Assembly: GCF_016918015.1 (NCBI RefSeq)
Contig: NZ_JAERMK010000024.1
Span: 46,262-81,314, forward strand
Source of the DNA: Glycomyces sp. YM15
Lineage (GTDB): Bacteria; Actinomycetota; Actinomycetes; Mycobacteriales; Micromonosporaceae
Length of the DNA stretch: 35,053 nucleotides
Direction of reading: 5' to 3'
Of the stretch, positions 7,861-14,563 are shown piece by piece. Each line of letters begins with the position of its first letter. The stretch's first letter is position 1. The position numbers and the translations under genes were made by a program. The notes under the pieces are model-generated. The model saw nothing but the letters and a program-made list of their open reading frames with translations. It was not told where the DNA came from and searched no databases.

Positions 7861-9462
7861 ATGTCTCGTCGAAGAAACGTGCGCACCGCGCTCGTTGCCG
7901 GTTTCGCCGGCATCATCGCCACAGCGGCCACCCTGGTCGCGATGAACTCGGCCTCCGCGGCACCCGTCCGCTACGAGGCCGAAACCTCGCCCGCCACCTG
8001 CTCGGGCACCATCGACTCCGACAACGCCGGCTTCTCCGGCAGCGGGTTCTGCAACACCCCGAACCAGACCGGCGCGACGGCCCAGTTCACCGTCAACGCG
8101 GCCGGCGCGGGCACCGCCACCCTTGGCATCCGGTACGCCAACGGCACCACCGCCTCGCGCCCCGCCGACATCACCGTCAACGGCTCGGTCGCCCAGTCCG
8201 CCAGCGCCTTCAACGGCACGGGCTCGTGGACCACCTGGTCCACCAAGACGCTCACGGTGCCGGTGAACGCCGGCAGCAACACGATCCGGCTCACGGCCAC
8301 CGGTGCCGACGGTCTCGCCAACATCGACTACCTCGACTTCGAGGTCGGCGGCACCGGGCCCACGACGCCGCCGCCCACGGGGAACGCGATCTACGTGGCC
8401 CCCGGCGGCAGCGATGCGGCCGCGGGAACGGAGGCGGCCCCGACCACGCTGGCCTCGGCGCTGAGCCGGGTGAACGCGGGCGGGACGATCTATATGCGAG
8501 GGGGCACCTACAACTACTCCTCGACCGTGGTGATCGACCAGGACAGCGGTTCGTCGAGCGCCCGCACGACGCTCGCGGCGTACCCGGGCGAGCGGCCGGT
8601 GCTGAACTTCTCGGCGCAGTCCGAGGCCTCCTCGAACCGGGGTCTGGCGCTGTACGCGAACTACTGGCACATCAAGGGCCTCACGGTGGAGCGCGCCGGC
8701 GACAACGGCATCTTCGTGAGCGGCAGCAACAACCTCCTGGAGCGCACGGTCACGCGCTACAACCGCGACACCGGGCTGCAGCTCTCGCGGCAGAGCTCGT
8801 CCAGCACGACCGCGTCGTGGCCGGCGAACAACCTGATCCTGAGCGCGGAGTCGCACGACAACGCGGACTCCGACGGCGAGGACGCGGACGGCTTCGCGGC
8901 GAAGCTGACCGTGGGTCCGGGGAACGTCTTCCGATATTCGGTGGCGCACAACAACATCGATGACGGCTGGGACCTGTACACGTACGACGACTACGACCCG
9001 ATCGGGGCGGTGCGGATCGAGGACTCGCTGGCGTACGAGAACGGCACGCTCTCGAACGGCGGCCAGGCCGGGGCGGGCGACCGCAACGGCTACAAGCTCG
9101 GCGGCGAGGGCGTCCCGATCAACCACACCGTGGTGCGCAGCATCGCGTTCGACAACGGCAAGCACGGGTTCACGTACAACTCGAACCCGGGTTCGATGAC
9201 GATCTCGAACAACTTGAGCATCGACAACGCGGAGCGGAACTTCAGCTTCGACGCCGGGTCCCACGTGTTCCGGAACAACACGTCCTGCCGGTATTCGAGC
9301 GGCACGAACGACCGGATCGTGGGCGACTCGGACAGCTCCAACCAGTTCTGGTCGGGGACGAACGGCTCGCGGTGCTCGAACTTCTCGGGCGGCCTGGGCT
9401 GGTCCTTCGATGCGACCGGCAAGCTCGTGGTGACCTTGGGCGGCAGGGTGGTGGTGCTCTAG
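7861..9462 (+). CDS. Secreted pectate lyase, PL9 family with N-terminal CBM
   Basis: Exported polygalacturonate lyase, 533 residues from ATG 7861. That start is preferred over an upstream in-frame ATG at 7771 because it has gaagggaa just ahead and begins the signal peptide (MSRRRNVRTALV, cleavage after ASA near 37). Residues about 40-160 form a CBM35/CBM6-like beta-sandwich (YEAETSPATCSG, NIDYLDFEV). A TTPPPTG linker leads to the right-handed parallel beta-helix (about 178-533) starting IYVAPGGSDAAAGTE. The PL9 active site is recognisable: Asp343 in DADGF, Asp367, Asp368 and Asp371 in NNIDDGWD, and Lys412 in GYKLGG. These correspond to the calcium-binding Asp residues and catalytic Lys of Erwinia Pel9A, with the first Asp spacing (24 residues) identical. 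Divergent from GH5; ends at a strong terminator. Confidence 0.92.
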   Translation: MSRRRNVRTALVAGFAGIIATAATLVAMNSASAAPVRYEAETSPATCSGTIDSDNAGFSGSGFCNTPNQTGATAQFTVNAAGAGTATLGIRYANGTTASRPADITVNGSVAQSASAFNGTGSWTTWSTKTLTVPVNAGSNTIRLTATGADGLANIDYLDFEVGGTGPTTPPPTGNAIYVAPGGSDAAAGTEAAPTTLASALSRVNAGGTIYMRGGTYNYSSTVVIDQDSGSSSARTTLAAYPGERPVLNFSAQSEASSNRGLALYANYWHIKGLTVERAGDNGIFVSGSNNLLERTVTRYNRDTGLQLSRQSSSSTTASWPANNLILSAESHDNADSDGEDADGFAAKLTVGPGNVFRYSVAHNNIDDGWDLYTYDDYDPIGAVRIEDSLAYENGTLSNGGQAGAGDRNGYKLGGEGVPINHTVVRSIAFDNGKHGFTYNSNPGSMTISNNLSIDNAERNFSFDAGSHVFRNNTSCRYSSGTNDRIVGDSDSSNQFWSGTNGSRCSNFSGGLGWSFDATGKLVVTLGGRVVVL

Positions 9463-9475
9463 CCCGCTCCCGCGT

Positions 9476-9507
9476 GCGGCCCGTCCGAGTCGTCTCGGAC
9501 GGGCCGC
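9476..9507. terminator. Strong terminator between convergent PL9 and VOC genes
   Basis: Perfect 14-bp stem GCGGCCCGTCCGAG / CTCGGACGGGCCGC with a TCGT loop, placed between the stops of the two convergent genes, so it can serve both strands. Confidence 0.85.
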
Positions 9508-9535
9508 TTCGCCGTGCCGGGGGTCCCGACGCGGT

Positions 9536-10000
9536 TCAGCCCTGCGCCTGAGCGGCGGCGCGCTTCTCCATCTCCGCCGGCGGGACGTCCTCGATGTGGC
9601 TGGAGACGTGCCACTTGTGGCCCCACGGGTCCTCGAAGGTGCCGGTGCGGTCGCCGTAGAACTGGTCGGCGACCTCGCTGAGGGATTTCGCTCCCCCGGC
9701 CAGCGCCGCGGCGAAGACCTCGTCCACGTCCTCGACGTACACGTGGATCGTCACGGGAGACCCACCGAAGTGTCCGGGGGCGTACGCGGCCATCTCGGGG
9801 TATTCGTCGGAGAGCATGATCATCGAGCCGCCGATCTCGAGCTCGGCGTGGCCGACGGTCCCGTCGCGGCCGGCCATGCGGCCCCGCTCCCCTGCGCTGA
9901 ACACGGCCTTGTAGAACTCGATGGCCTCGGCTGCGCCCTGGACGTGCAGGTACGGCGTCACTCGCGGGTAGGCGTCGGGTATCGGTTTGACCTTGGACAT
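9536..10000 (-). CDS. VOC (glyoxalase/bleomycin-resistance) family protein, PhnB-like
   Basis: 154-residue protein of the vicinal-oxygen-chelate superfamily. Two beta-alpha-beta-beta-beta repeats are visible: RVTPYLHVQGAAEAIEFYKA with HAELEIGGSMIMLSDE, then VTIHVYVEDVDEVFAAALA ending TGTFEDPWGHKWHVSSH. The D-P-x-G-x-x-W ending is characteristic of PhnB/3-demethylubiquinone-methyltransferase-like members. The family comprises metal-dependent lyases, dioxygenases and drug-binding proteins; nothing here fixes the substrate. The start is ATG 10000 with a near-perfect Shine-Dalgarno (gaaggagg). The frame stays open far upstream in the minus strand, but that extension is a shadow of the pectinesterase and GH16 genes. 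Its position among cell-wall enzymes looks incidental. Confidence 0.88.
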   Translation of the reverse strand: MSKVKPIPDAYPRVTPYLHVQGAAEAIEFYKAVFSAGERGRMAGRDGTVGHAELEIGGSMIMLSDEYPEMAAYAPGHFGGSPVTIHVYVEDVDEVFAAALAGGAKSLSEVADQFYGDRTGTFEDPWGHKWHVSSHIEDVPPAEMEKRAAAQAQG

Positions 10001-10120
10001 GCACTGCCTCCTTCGTCGGCCGGGCGGGTGCTCGTCCCGGCTGGTGGATCCTGGCGGTGCTTCCAGACAACCACCGAGGGCCGCCGCGTGGCGCGGTTCG
10101 GCGGAGAAATCCCGGGCACG

Positions 10121-10157
10121 CGAAAGCGGCCCGCCCGGTTCGGACGGGCCGCTTTCG
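10121..10157 (-). terminator. Terminator of the pectinesterase gene
   Basis: 13-bp perfect outer stem CGAAAGCGGCCCG / CGGGCCGCTTTCG with a short inner extension, two bases beyond the pectinesterase stop. Confidence 0.8.
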
Positions 10158-10158
10158 G

Positions 10159-11661
10159 TCAGCGGATCGGGTTCCAGCCGTCGCTGCCGCGCAGGTAGTC
10201 CACGCGCTCGTAGTTCGCCGCGTCCGCGTCGGACATCTGCGGCCGGTTGTTGTTCTCCGTGGCGCCCGCGCCGGTGTTCTCGTATTCGCGCAGGCGCGCG
10301 TCCTCCCAGGCCAGGCCGGACATGTCGGACCACGGCTCGGCAGTGCGGATGTGCGGGCCCATGACGGTCTCGCGGTAGAGGACCTGGCCGCGCGCGGTCG
10401 TGGAACCGCCTGCGGGCCAGGGGCGCCCGAGGTAGACCGAGTTGTTCGGGGCGTTGCTCGTCAACTCGCACTGGTAGAACAGCATCCCGTAGGGGTTGGT
10501 GATCTCGGTGCTCGGTGCGACGATGTACCCGTTGTTGGAGGTCGAGCCGCGGGTGAGCGAGTGGATCCGGCAGTCGTCGAACACGGCCGTGCCGCGGCCG
10601 AAGATGAAGTCGACATCGCCCTCCACATAGCAGTCGTGGAAGTACTGGCGCGAGACCGTCGAGGCCGAGGGCGAATCGGTCAGCAGGGTGTCCTGGTTGC
10701 CGAGGAACCGCACGTTGTCGAAGACCATGCGGTCGCCCTGGACCTTGACGGCCACGGCCTGGCTGTTGCCGTTCGCGGCCTCGTCGTAGGTGTTCGCGAA
10801 GGTCAGGTCCTCGGCGGTGAAGTTCGCCCCCTGCAGGAGCACGCTCGCGCTGCCGCTGGTCCCCCACGTCCCGCCGGAGCCGTTGCTGCAACTGGCGCAA
10901 CGGTTGTCGTAGATGACCACGTCGGCGGCGTTCCCGGTCGCGCCGATGAACGTCAGTCCGGTCTTGGACGAGGGCACGGTGACGTTGCCCTTGTAGGTCC
11001 CCGCCTTGATGAGGATCGTCGAGCCCGAGGCCGCCGCGTTCACGGCCGCTTGCACCGTGGTGTGGGTGCCCGATCCGTCGCGGGCCACGATGAGGTCGGC
11101 CTCGATGCCGCCGGCCGCCGGCGTCAACCGCCACTGCTGGTTGGCCGCGCCGGTGGGCGTGTACTGCGAGATGCGGCCGCCGCGGGCGGTCGACCACTCC
11201 CAGACGTCGAGCGCCTTGCCGGAGGCGCGGTTCACGATGGTGGCGTAGCCGCCGCTCTCGGTGATCCGCCACTGCTGGTTGGTGGTCCCGCCGTCGCCCC
11301 ACTGCTGGACCGTGGCGCCGTCGGACCTGCTCGCGCCCGCCACGTCGAGGACCATCCCCGAGTGGCGCACCTGGATCTTGTAGTAGCCGCCTCCGGCGTC
11401 CACGAAGCGGAACTGCTGGTCGTAGGAGCCGTTGCTGTCCCACTGGACGAGCTCGGCGCCGCTCGCGGTCGAGGCCGCGCGGATGCCCATCACGAGGCCC
11501 GAGTGGCGCGACTCGAGGTTGTACCAGACACCGGTTTCCACCGCCTGCGCGCTGGTCGTGACGAAGAAGCTCCCGGCCGCGGCGATCACGGCGCCCAGGA
11601 CGGCGGCGAGCACCGCCGCCATTCGCCTTCGCCGCGGGCGGCTTTCGATATGCACTGACAT
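10159..11661 (-). CDS. Secreted pectinesterase (CE8) with N-terminal ricin-B lectin domain
   Basis: Removes methyl esters from homogalacturonan, preparing it for the PL9 lyase. 500 residues from ATG 11661, chosen over an upstream in-frame start because that one lies in the promoter and this one begins the signal peptide (MSVHIESRPRRRRM, cleavage after AQA at about 40) with ggag ahead. A ricin-type beta-trefoil spans about 44-182; its three repeats carry Q-x-F/W motifs (DQQFRF, NQQWRI, NQQWRL). The CE8 beta-helix spans 187-500: Gln301 in SQAVAV, Gln323/Asp324 in GNQDTLL, nucleophile Asp351 in GDVDFIFG and Arg413 in YLGRPW are all present. Cys255/Cys258 in NRCASCSN may form a disulphide. A lectin domain on a pectinesterase probably anchors it to galactose-containing side chains; this is inference. 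Confidence 0.93.
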   Translation of the reverse strand: MSVHIESRPRRRRMAAVLAAVLGAVIAAAGSFFVTTSAQAVETGVWYNLESRHSGLVMGIRAASTASGAELVQWDSNGSYDQQFRFVDAGGGYYKIQVRHSGMVLDVAGASRSDGATVQQWGDGGTTNQQWRITESGGYATIVNRASGKALDVWEWSTARGGRISQYTPTGAANQQWRLTPAAGGIEADLIVARDGSGTHTTVQAAVNAAASGSTILIKAGTYKGNVTVPSSKTGLTFIGATGNAADVVIYDNRCASCSNGSGGTWGTSGSASVLLQGANFTAEDLTFANTYDEAANGNSQAVAVKVQGDRMVFDNVRFLGNQDTLLTDSPSASTVSRQYFHDCYVEGDVDFIFGRGTAVFDDCRIHSLTRGSTSNNGYIVAPSTEITNPYGMLFYQCELTSNAPNNSVYLGRPWPAGGSTTARGQVLYRETVMGPHIRTAEPWSDMSGLAWEDARLREYENTGAGATENNNRPQMSDADAANYERVDYLRGSDGWNPIR

Positions 11662-11723
11662 GTCGACTCCATCGGAGGGCCGGACGCTGAGACATGCCGG
11701 GAGTTCCCTCAGCGATCCGGGCA

Positions 11724-11753
11724 TTTATATTTGTCAATGTGATTGTAGGGCAA
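11724..11753 (-). promoter_or_regulatory. Promoter of the pectinesterase gene
   Basis: On the minus strand, -35 TTGCCC (11753-11748), an 18-base spacer and -10 TATAAA (11729-11724). An alternative -35-like TTGACA lies inside the spacer but has no -10 at proper distance. The ATTGACAAA at 11738-11730 matches the GH5 promoter element. Confidence 0.5.
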
Positions 11754-11786
11754 TCGCTTCCCAAAACCAACCCCCACAGGGGAACA

Positions 11787-11818
11787 CGACGGGCCCGGCC
11801 TGGCGGCCGGGCCCGTCG
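11787..11818 (-). terminator. Terminator of the GH16 gene
   Basis: Perfect 14-bp stem CGACGGGCCCGGCC / GGCCGGGCCCGTCG with a 4-base loop, 12 bases past the GH16 stop on the minus strand. Confidence 0.85.
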
Positions 11819-11829
11819 CTTGTCGGGAG

Positions 11830-12693
11830 TCAGCCGTTGTCGGTGCGGCCGACGTAGAGGTTGCGTGCTCGGTAGTAGGTGTCGCCGGTCGGACCGGTGG
11901 AGCCCGAGGCGCCCTCCATCTGGAGGTTGATGATGAGGTTCATCGGCTTGCCGACGAAGTTGGAGCCGGTGTGGGCGCCCTTCCAGGCGCCGTCGAGGTA
12001 GTAGTGGATCTGCACGTCGGTGCCGGAGGTCTTGGTCATCCAGATCCGGTACTCGTGCCAGCTGCCGGGCGACGAGACGGCGACGACAGTGTTGTCCCAC
12101 GCCCCGTCGTAGGTGTTGAACCAGTTGCGGTTGTCGCCCTTGTACTCCAGGATGTCGCTCTCCGGCGGCCAGGAGTTCGCGCCGGTGATCCAGAAGGCCG
12201 GCCAGGTGCCGCGCGCGGAGGGGGCCTGGAATTCGCCGCGGATCTCCCAGTTCGGGTAGCGGTCGTTGACGAGGACCTGGTGCTTGGCGTGGACGGCCGC
12301 GGAGTGGTAGCGGATGGGCAGGTAGGGGTCCTTGCCGCTGTTGCCCTCGTTCCAGGAGATGCGGGTGGCCTTGAGGTTGAGGACGCCGGCGGGCGAGAGG
12401 TAGCAGTGGTTGCCGTCTGTCGAGGACGCGTACATGCGGGCCGTGCCGTTGTGGTCGGAACCCCAGGGGTACAAGTAGTTCCACTCGGATTCGAGGGCGG
12501 CGCGACTGGCGAAGGAGTTGCCGTCGATGAGGGTCTGCCAGGCCGCGGCGCCGATCTGCCGGGCGGCGGCGTCGGCGGCCCTGGCGGGATCGACGCCGCC
12601 GATGAGCGGCGTGACGGCGGCCGCTGCCGCCGTCGCCGCGATCCGCTTGAGTGCCGTGCGCCGGGAGCTGCCCGCCTGCGGTGGATTCGTCAT
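11830..12693 (-). CDS. Tat-exported GH16-family endoglycanase
   Basis: 287-residue beta-jelly-roll glycosidase. The start chosen is ATG 12693 (aaggcgg upstream) rather than ATG 12720, which has no ribosome site. A twin-arginine signal is visible: SRRTALK at 10-16, an Ala-rich core and cleavage near ARA-A about 39. The catalytic signature is ESDILE (Glu178, Asp180, Glu183), the E-x-D-x-x-E form of GH16 with a bulge residue, preceded by the typical GTWPAFWITGANSWPP. The C-terminal NLIINLQMEG strand also fits. GH16 covers beta-1,3-glucanases, lichenases, agarases and galactanases. The bulged motif favours the laminarinase-like branches, but the specificity is not settled. It lies with pectin enzymes and has its own promoter region and terminator. 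Confidence 0.87.
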   Translation of the reverse strand: MTNPPQAGSSRRTALKRIAATAAAAAVTPLIGGVDPARAADAAARQIGAAAWQTLIDGNSFASRAALESEWNYLYPWGSDHNGTARMYASSTDGNHCYLSPAGVLNLKATRISWNEGNSGKDPYLPIRYHSAAVHAKHQVLVNDRYPNWEIRGEFQAPSARGTWPAFWITGANSWPPESDILEYKGDNRNWFNTYDGAWDNTVVAVSSPGSWHEYRIWMTKTSGTDVQIHYYLDGAWKGAHTGSNFVGKPMNLIINLQMEGASGSTGPTGDTYYRARNLYVGRTDNG

Positions 12694-12745
12694 GATGACC
12701 GCCTTCGCGTCGTCGCGCATCGATGCGATCGGGGAGAAATGCGGT

Positions 12746-12782
12746 CACATCGAACATTTTCAATATATGGTGCACATCGAAC
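12746..12782 (-). promoter_or_regulatory. Direct repeats CACATCGAAC upstream of the GH16 gene
   Basis: The 10-mer CACATCGAAC occurs at 12746-12755 and 12773-12782 (27 bases start to start), flanking an AT-rich core with TATATT on the minus strand that may be the -10. The same word on the opposite strand (GTTCGATGTG) lies at 4403-4412 in the MDR/ArsR promoter region. A regulator-binding site is plausible but the protein is unknown. Confidence 0.45.
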
Positions 12783-12810
12783 CCGCGGATGTCAACGGCG
12801 TCCAACGCCG

Positions 12811-13398
12811 TCAGTTCTGGAGCGCCAGAACGACCATCGCGACGGCGACCAGGGTGTCGAGGACGACGCAGAACTCCGCGAGCGACCGGGAGACGACCCG
12901 TTCGGTGCGGTGGTGCCACACGTCCCAGGCGGCGTGGCCGAGCAGGCCGGCCGCCACGAGGTAGAGGCCGAGGTCGCCCCCGACGAGCAGCACTGCGACG
13001 GCGACCGCGCCGAAGACGACCATGGCGAGACTCTGGAGCGGCAGGCCTGCAGCGGGTCGGGCGGCGCCTCGGATCAGACCGTAGGCGGCCAGCGGCACGG
13101 CGAGGCCGATCATGATCCAGATGGCGAGATCGGCGTTGCCGGCCGCGAATCCGGCCGCGCCGATGACGACGAAGGTCACGAAGAACACCGGCCAGGCCGC
13201 ACCGCGCCGCTGGAAGGCCGCCGCGCCCAGGTAGACGAACCCGGAGGCCGTGAGGACCGGCGCCAGGTCGGATCCAGAGGTCGCGCCCCAAGCGGTGAAG
13301 GCGGCCATGGCGATCCCGGCGAGGGTCGGCCAGCGCCGCAGGAGCGCACGGAACGGGCTGCCCGAGCGCGGCGGGGCTTCGGAGGTCGTGGTGGTCAT
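12811..13398 (-). CDS. Integral membrane protein of unknown function
   Basis: 195 residues with about six hydrophobic segments: WPTLAGIAMAAFTAWG, LAPVLTASGFVYLGAAAF, PVFFVTFVVIGAAGFAAG, IMIGLAVPLAAYGLI, LAMVVFGAVAVAVLLVGG and EFCVVLDTLVAVAMVVLAL. The N-terminal 20 residues are cytoplasmic-looking. Between the last two segments lies a His/Trp-rich loop (LLGHAAWDVWHHRTERV) that could bind metal or haem; this is inference. The start has gaggag ahead. An ATACC-N7-GGTAT palindrome 15 bases upstream resembles operators of CsoR/RcnR-type sensors, hinting at a copper, sulphur or formaldehyde stress role. No CsoR gene is present in the window. Convergence or coupling with neighbours is not seen. Confidence 0.8.
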   Translation of the reverse strand: MTTTTSEAPPRSGSPFRALLRRWPTLAGIAMAAFTAWGATSGSDLAPVLTASGFVYLGAAAFQRRGAAWPVFFVTFVVIGAAGFAAGNADLAIWIMIGLAVPLAAYGLIRGAARPAAGLPLQSLAMVVFGAVAVAVLLVGGDLGLYLVAAGLLGHAAWDVWHHRTERVVSRSLAEFCVVLDTLVAVAMVVLALQN

Positions 13399-13412
13399 GA
13401 CGTGCTCCTCGT

Positions 13413-13429
13413 ATACCTATAGGGGGTAT
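13413..13429 (-). promoter_or_regulatory. CsoR-type operator-like palindrome
   Basis: ATACCTATAGGGGGTAT is an imperfect palindrome (arms ATACC/GGTAT around a TA/G-run core) resembling the TACCCCC/GGGGGTA-type sites bound by CsoR-family sensors. It sits just upstream of the membrane-protein start. Confidence 0.5.
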
Positions 13430-13496
13430 CTGTTCCGTCCACGATCCCGCGCTGTGCCGGGCCGGTCAACGTCCCGAACCGGGCAGGTCCGAAATC

Positions 13497-13525
13497 TTGG
13501 CATCCTGGTCTTCCAGACCTAGGCT
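13497..13525 (+). promoter_or_regulatory. Leaderless promoter of the GlxA-like regulator with a palindrome in the spacer
   Basis: TTGGCA (13497-13502), exactly 17 bases, TAGGCT (13520-13525), then only six bases to the ATG at 13532, so transcription should start at or next to the start codon. GGTCT-TCC-AGACC (13507-13519) occupies the spacer and may be an autoregulatory site. Confidence 0.6.
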
Positions 13526-13531
13526 GAGAAG

Positions 13532-14497
13532 ATGGCACCGCACCGCGTGGTCGTCGTCGGGTACGACGACGCCGAACTCCTCGACATCGCCTGCGTCACG
13601 ACCACGCTGGACTCGGTTCGCGTGATCGGTCCGGCGCTCGGCTACGACCTGACCCTGGCGACACCCGGCGGGGGGGCGATCACCTGCGCGACGGGGCTGG
13701 TCCTCAACGGCCAAGCGGCGTTGGAGCGCCTCCGGGGTCCTATCGGGACGCTCGTGGTCTCCGGCGGGATCGGGCACGAGGAGGCGGCCCGCGACGAGCG
13801 GCTCGTCGGCCACGTGCGTCGGCTCGCCCGCGAGAGCGAGCGCGTCGCCTCGCTGTGCACCGGCGCGAGCGTCCTCGCGGCTGCGGGGCTCCTCGACGGG
13901 AAGCGCGCGACCACCCACTGGCACTTCGCGAAGCGCCTCGCCGAGCAGTACGAGAAGGTCGACGTGGACCCGCGGCCGATCTGGGTGCGGGACGGGAACG
14001 TCTACACCGCAGCGGGAGTGACCAGCGCGCTCGACCTCGCGCTGTCGTTCATCGAGGCCGATTTCGGGCCTGACCTGGCCCGCTGGGTCTCCCGTGCGAT
14101 GGTCACCTATCTGCACCGGCCCGGCAATCAGGCGCAGATGAGCATGTTCACGGCCGCTCCGGCCGTGGACCACGACGTGGTCCGCAAGGTCGCTGACCAC
14201 GTGAGCGAATGCCTCGACGGGGATCTGTCCACAGAGGCGCTGGCGGGGGTGGCCCGGGTCAGTCCGCGGCATCTGACCCGCCTGTTCCGCACCCATCTGC
14301 GGCAGACGCCGGGTCGTTTCGTGCGGCAGGCGCGGGTGACCGCTGCAGCGCAGCTGCTCTCGACGACCGATCTGCCGGTGGCCCGGGTGGCGACCCGGTG
14401 CGGTTTCGCTTCGGCCGAGGCGCTGCGCCAGGCGTTCACGCGGGAGTACGGCCTCGCGCCGTCGCAGTACCGGGCGGTGGCCGCTACCGCGGGCTGA
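13532..14497 (+). CDS. GlxA-family transcriptional regulator (DJ-1/PfpI domain plus AraC HTH)
   Basis: 321-residue regulator. Residues 1-190 form a class-I glutamine-amidotransferase-like/DJ-1 fold: RVVVVGYDDAELLDIA, LVVSGGIG and the nucleophile-elbow-like SLCTGASVLAAAGLLDG with Cys109, followed by ATTHWHF and VYTAAGVTSALDLAL. Residues about 215-318 are an AraC-type double helix-turn-helix, with STEALAGVARVSPRHLTRLFR as the first helix pair and PVARVATRCGFASAEALRQAF as the second. Relatives sense small nitrogenous ligands, or the DJ-1 domain only mediates dimerisation; catalytic activity is not assumed. The upstream promoter leaves no room for a leader. The downstream UbiB-like gene starts 66 bases later on the same strand. 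Confidence 0.93.
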   Translation: MAPHRVVVVGYDDAELLDIACVTTTLDSVRVIGPALGYDLTLATPGGGAITCATGLVLNGQAALERLRGPIGTLVVSGGIGHEEAARDERLVGHVRRLARESERVASLCTGASVLAAAGLLDGKRATTHWHFAKRLAEQYEKVDVDPRPIWVRDGNVYTAAGVTSALDLALSFIEADFGPDLARWVSRAMVTYLHRPGNQAQMSMFTAAPAVDHDVVRKVADHVSECLDGDLSTEALAGVARVSPRHLTRLFRTHLRQTPGRFVRQARVTAAAQLLSTTDLPVARVATRCGFASAEALRQAFTREYGLAPSQYRAVAATAG

Positions 14498-14563
14498 TTC
14501 GGGTGCCGGTGCAGTACCCTGTGGCGGCATCGGACGGTGCCTCGAATCGAAGGGCCTCTGCTC

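Noticed and set aside
10001-13291. Upstream extension of the VOC frame to 1251 codons
   Set aside because: It is antisense or out of frame with the pectinesterase and GH16 genes; the VOC protein starts at 10000 with a strong ribosome site.
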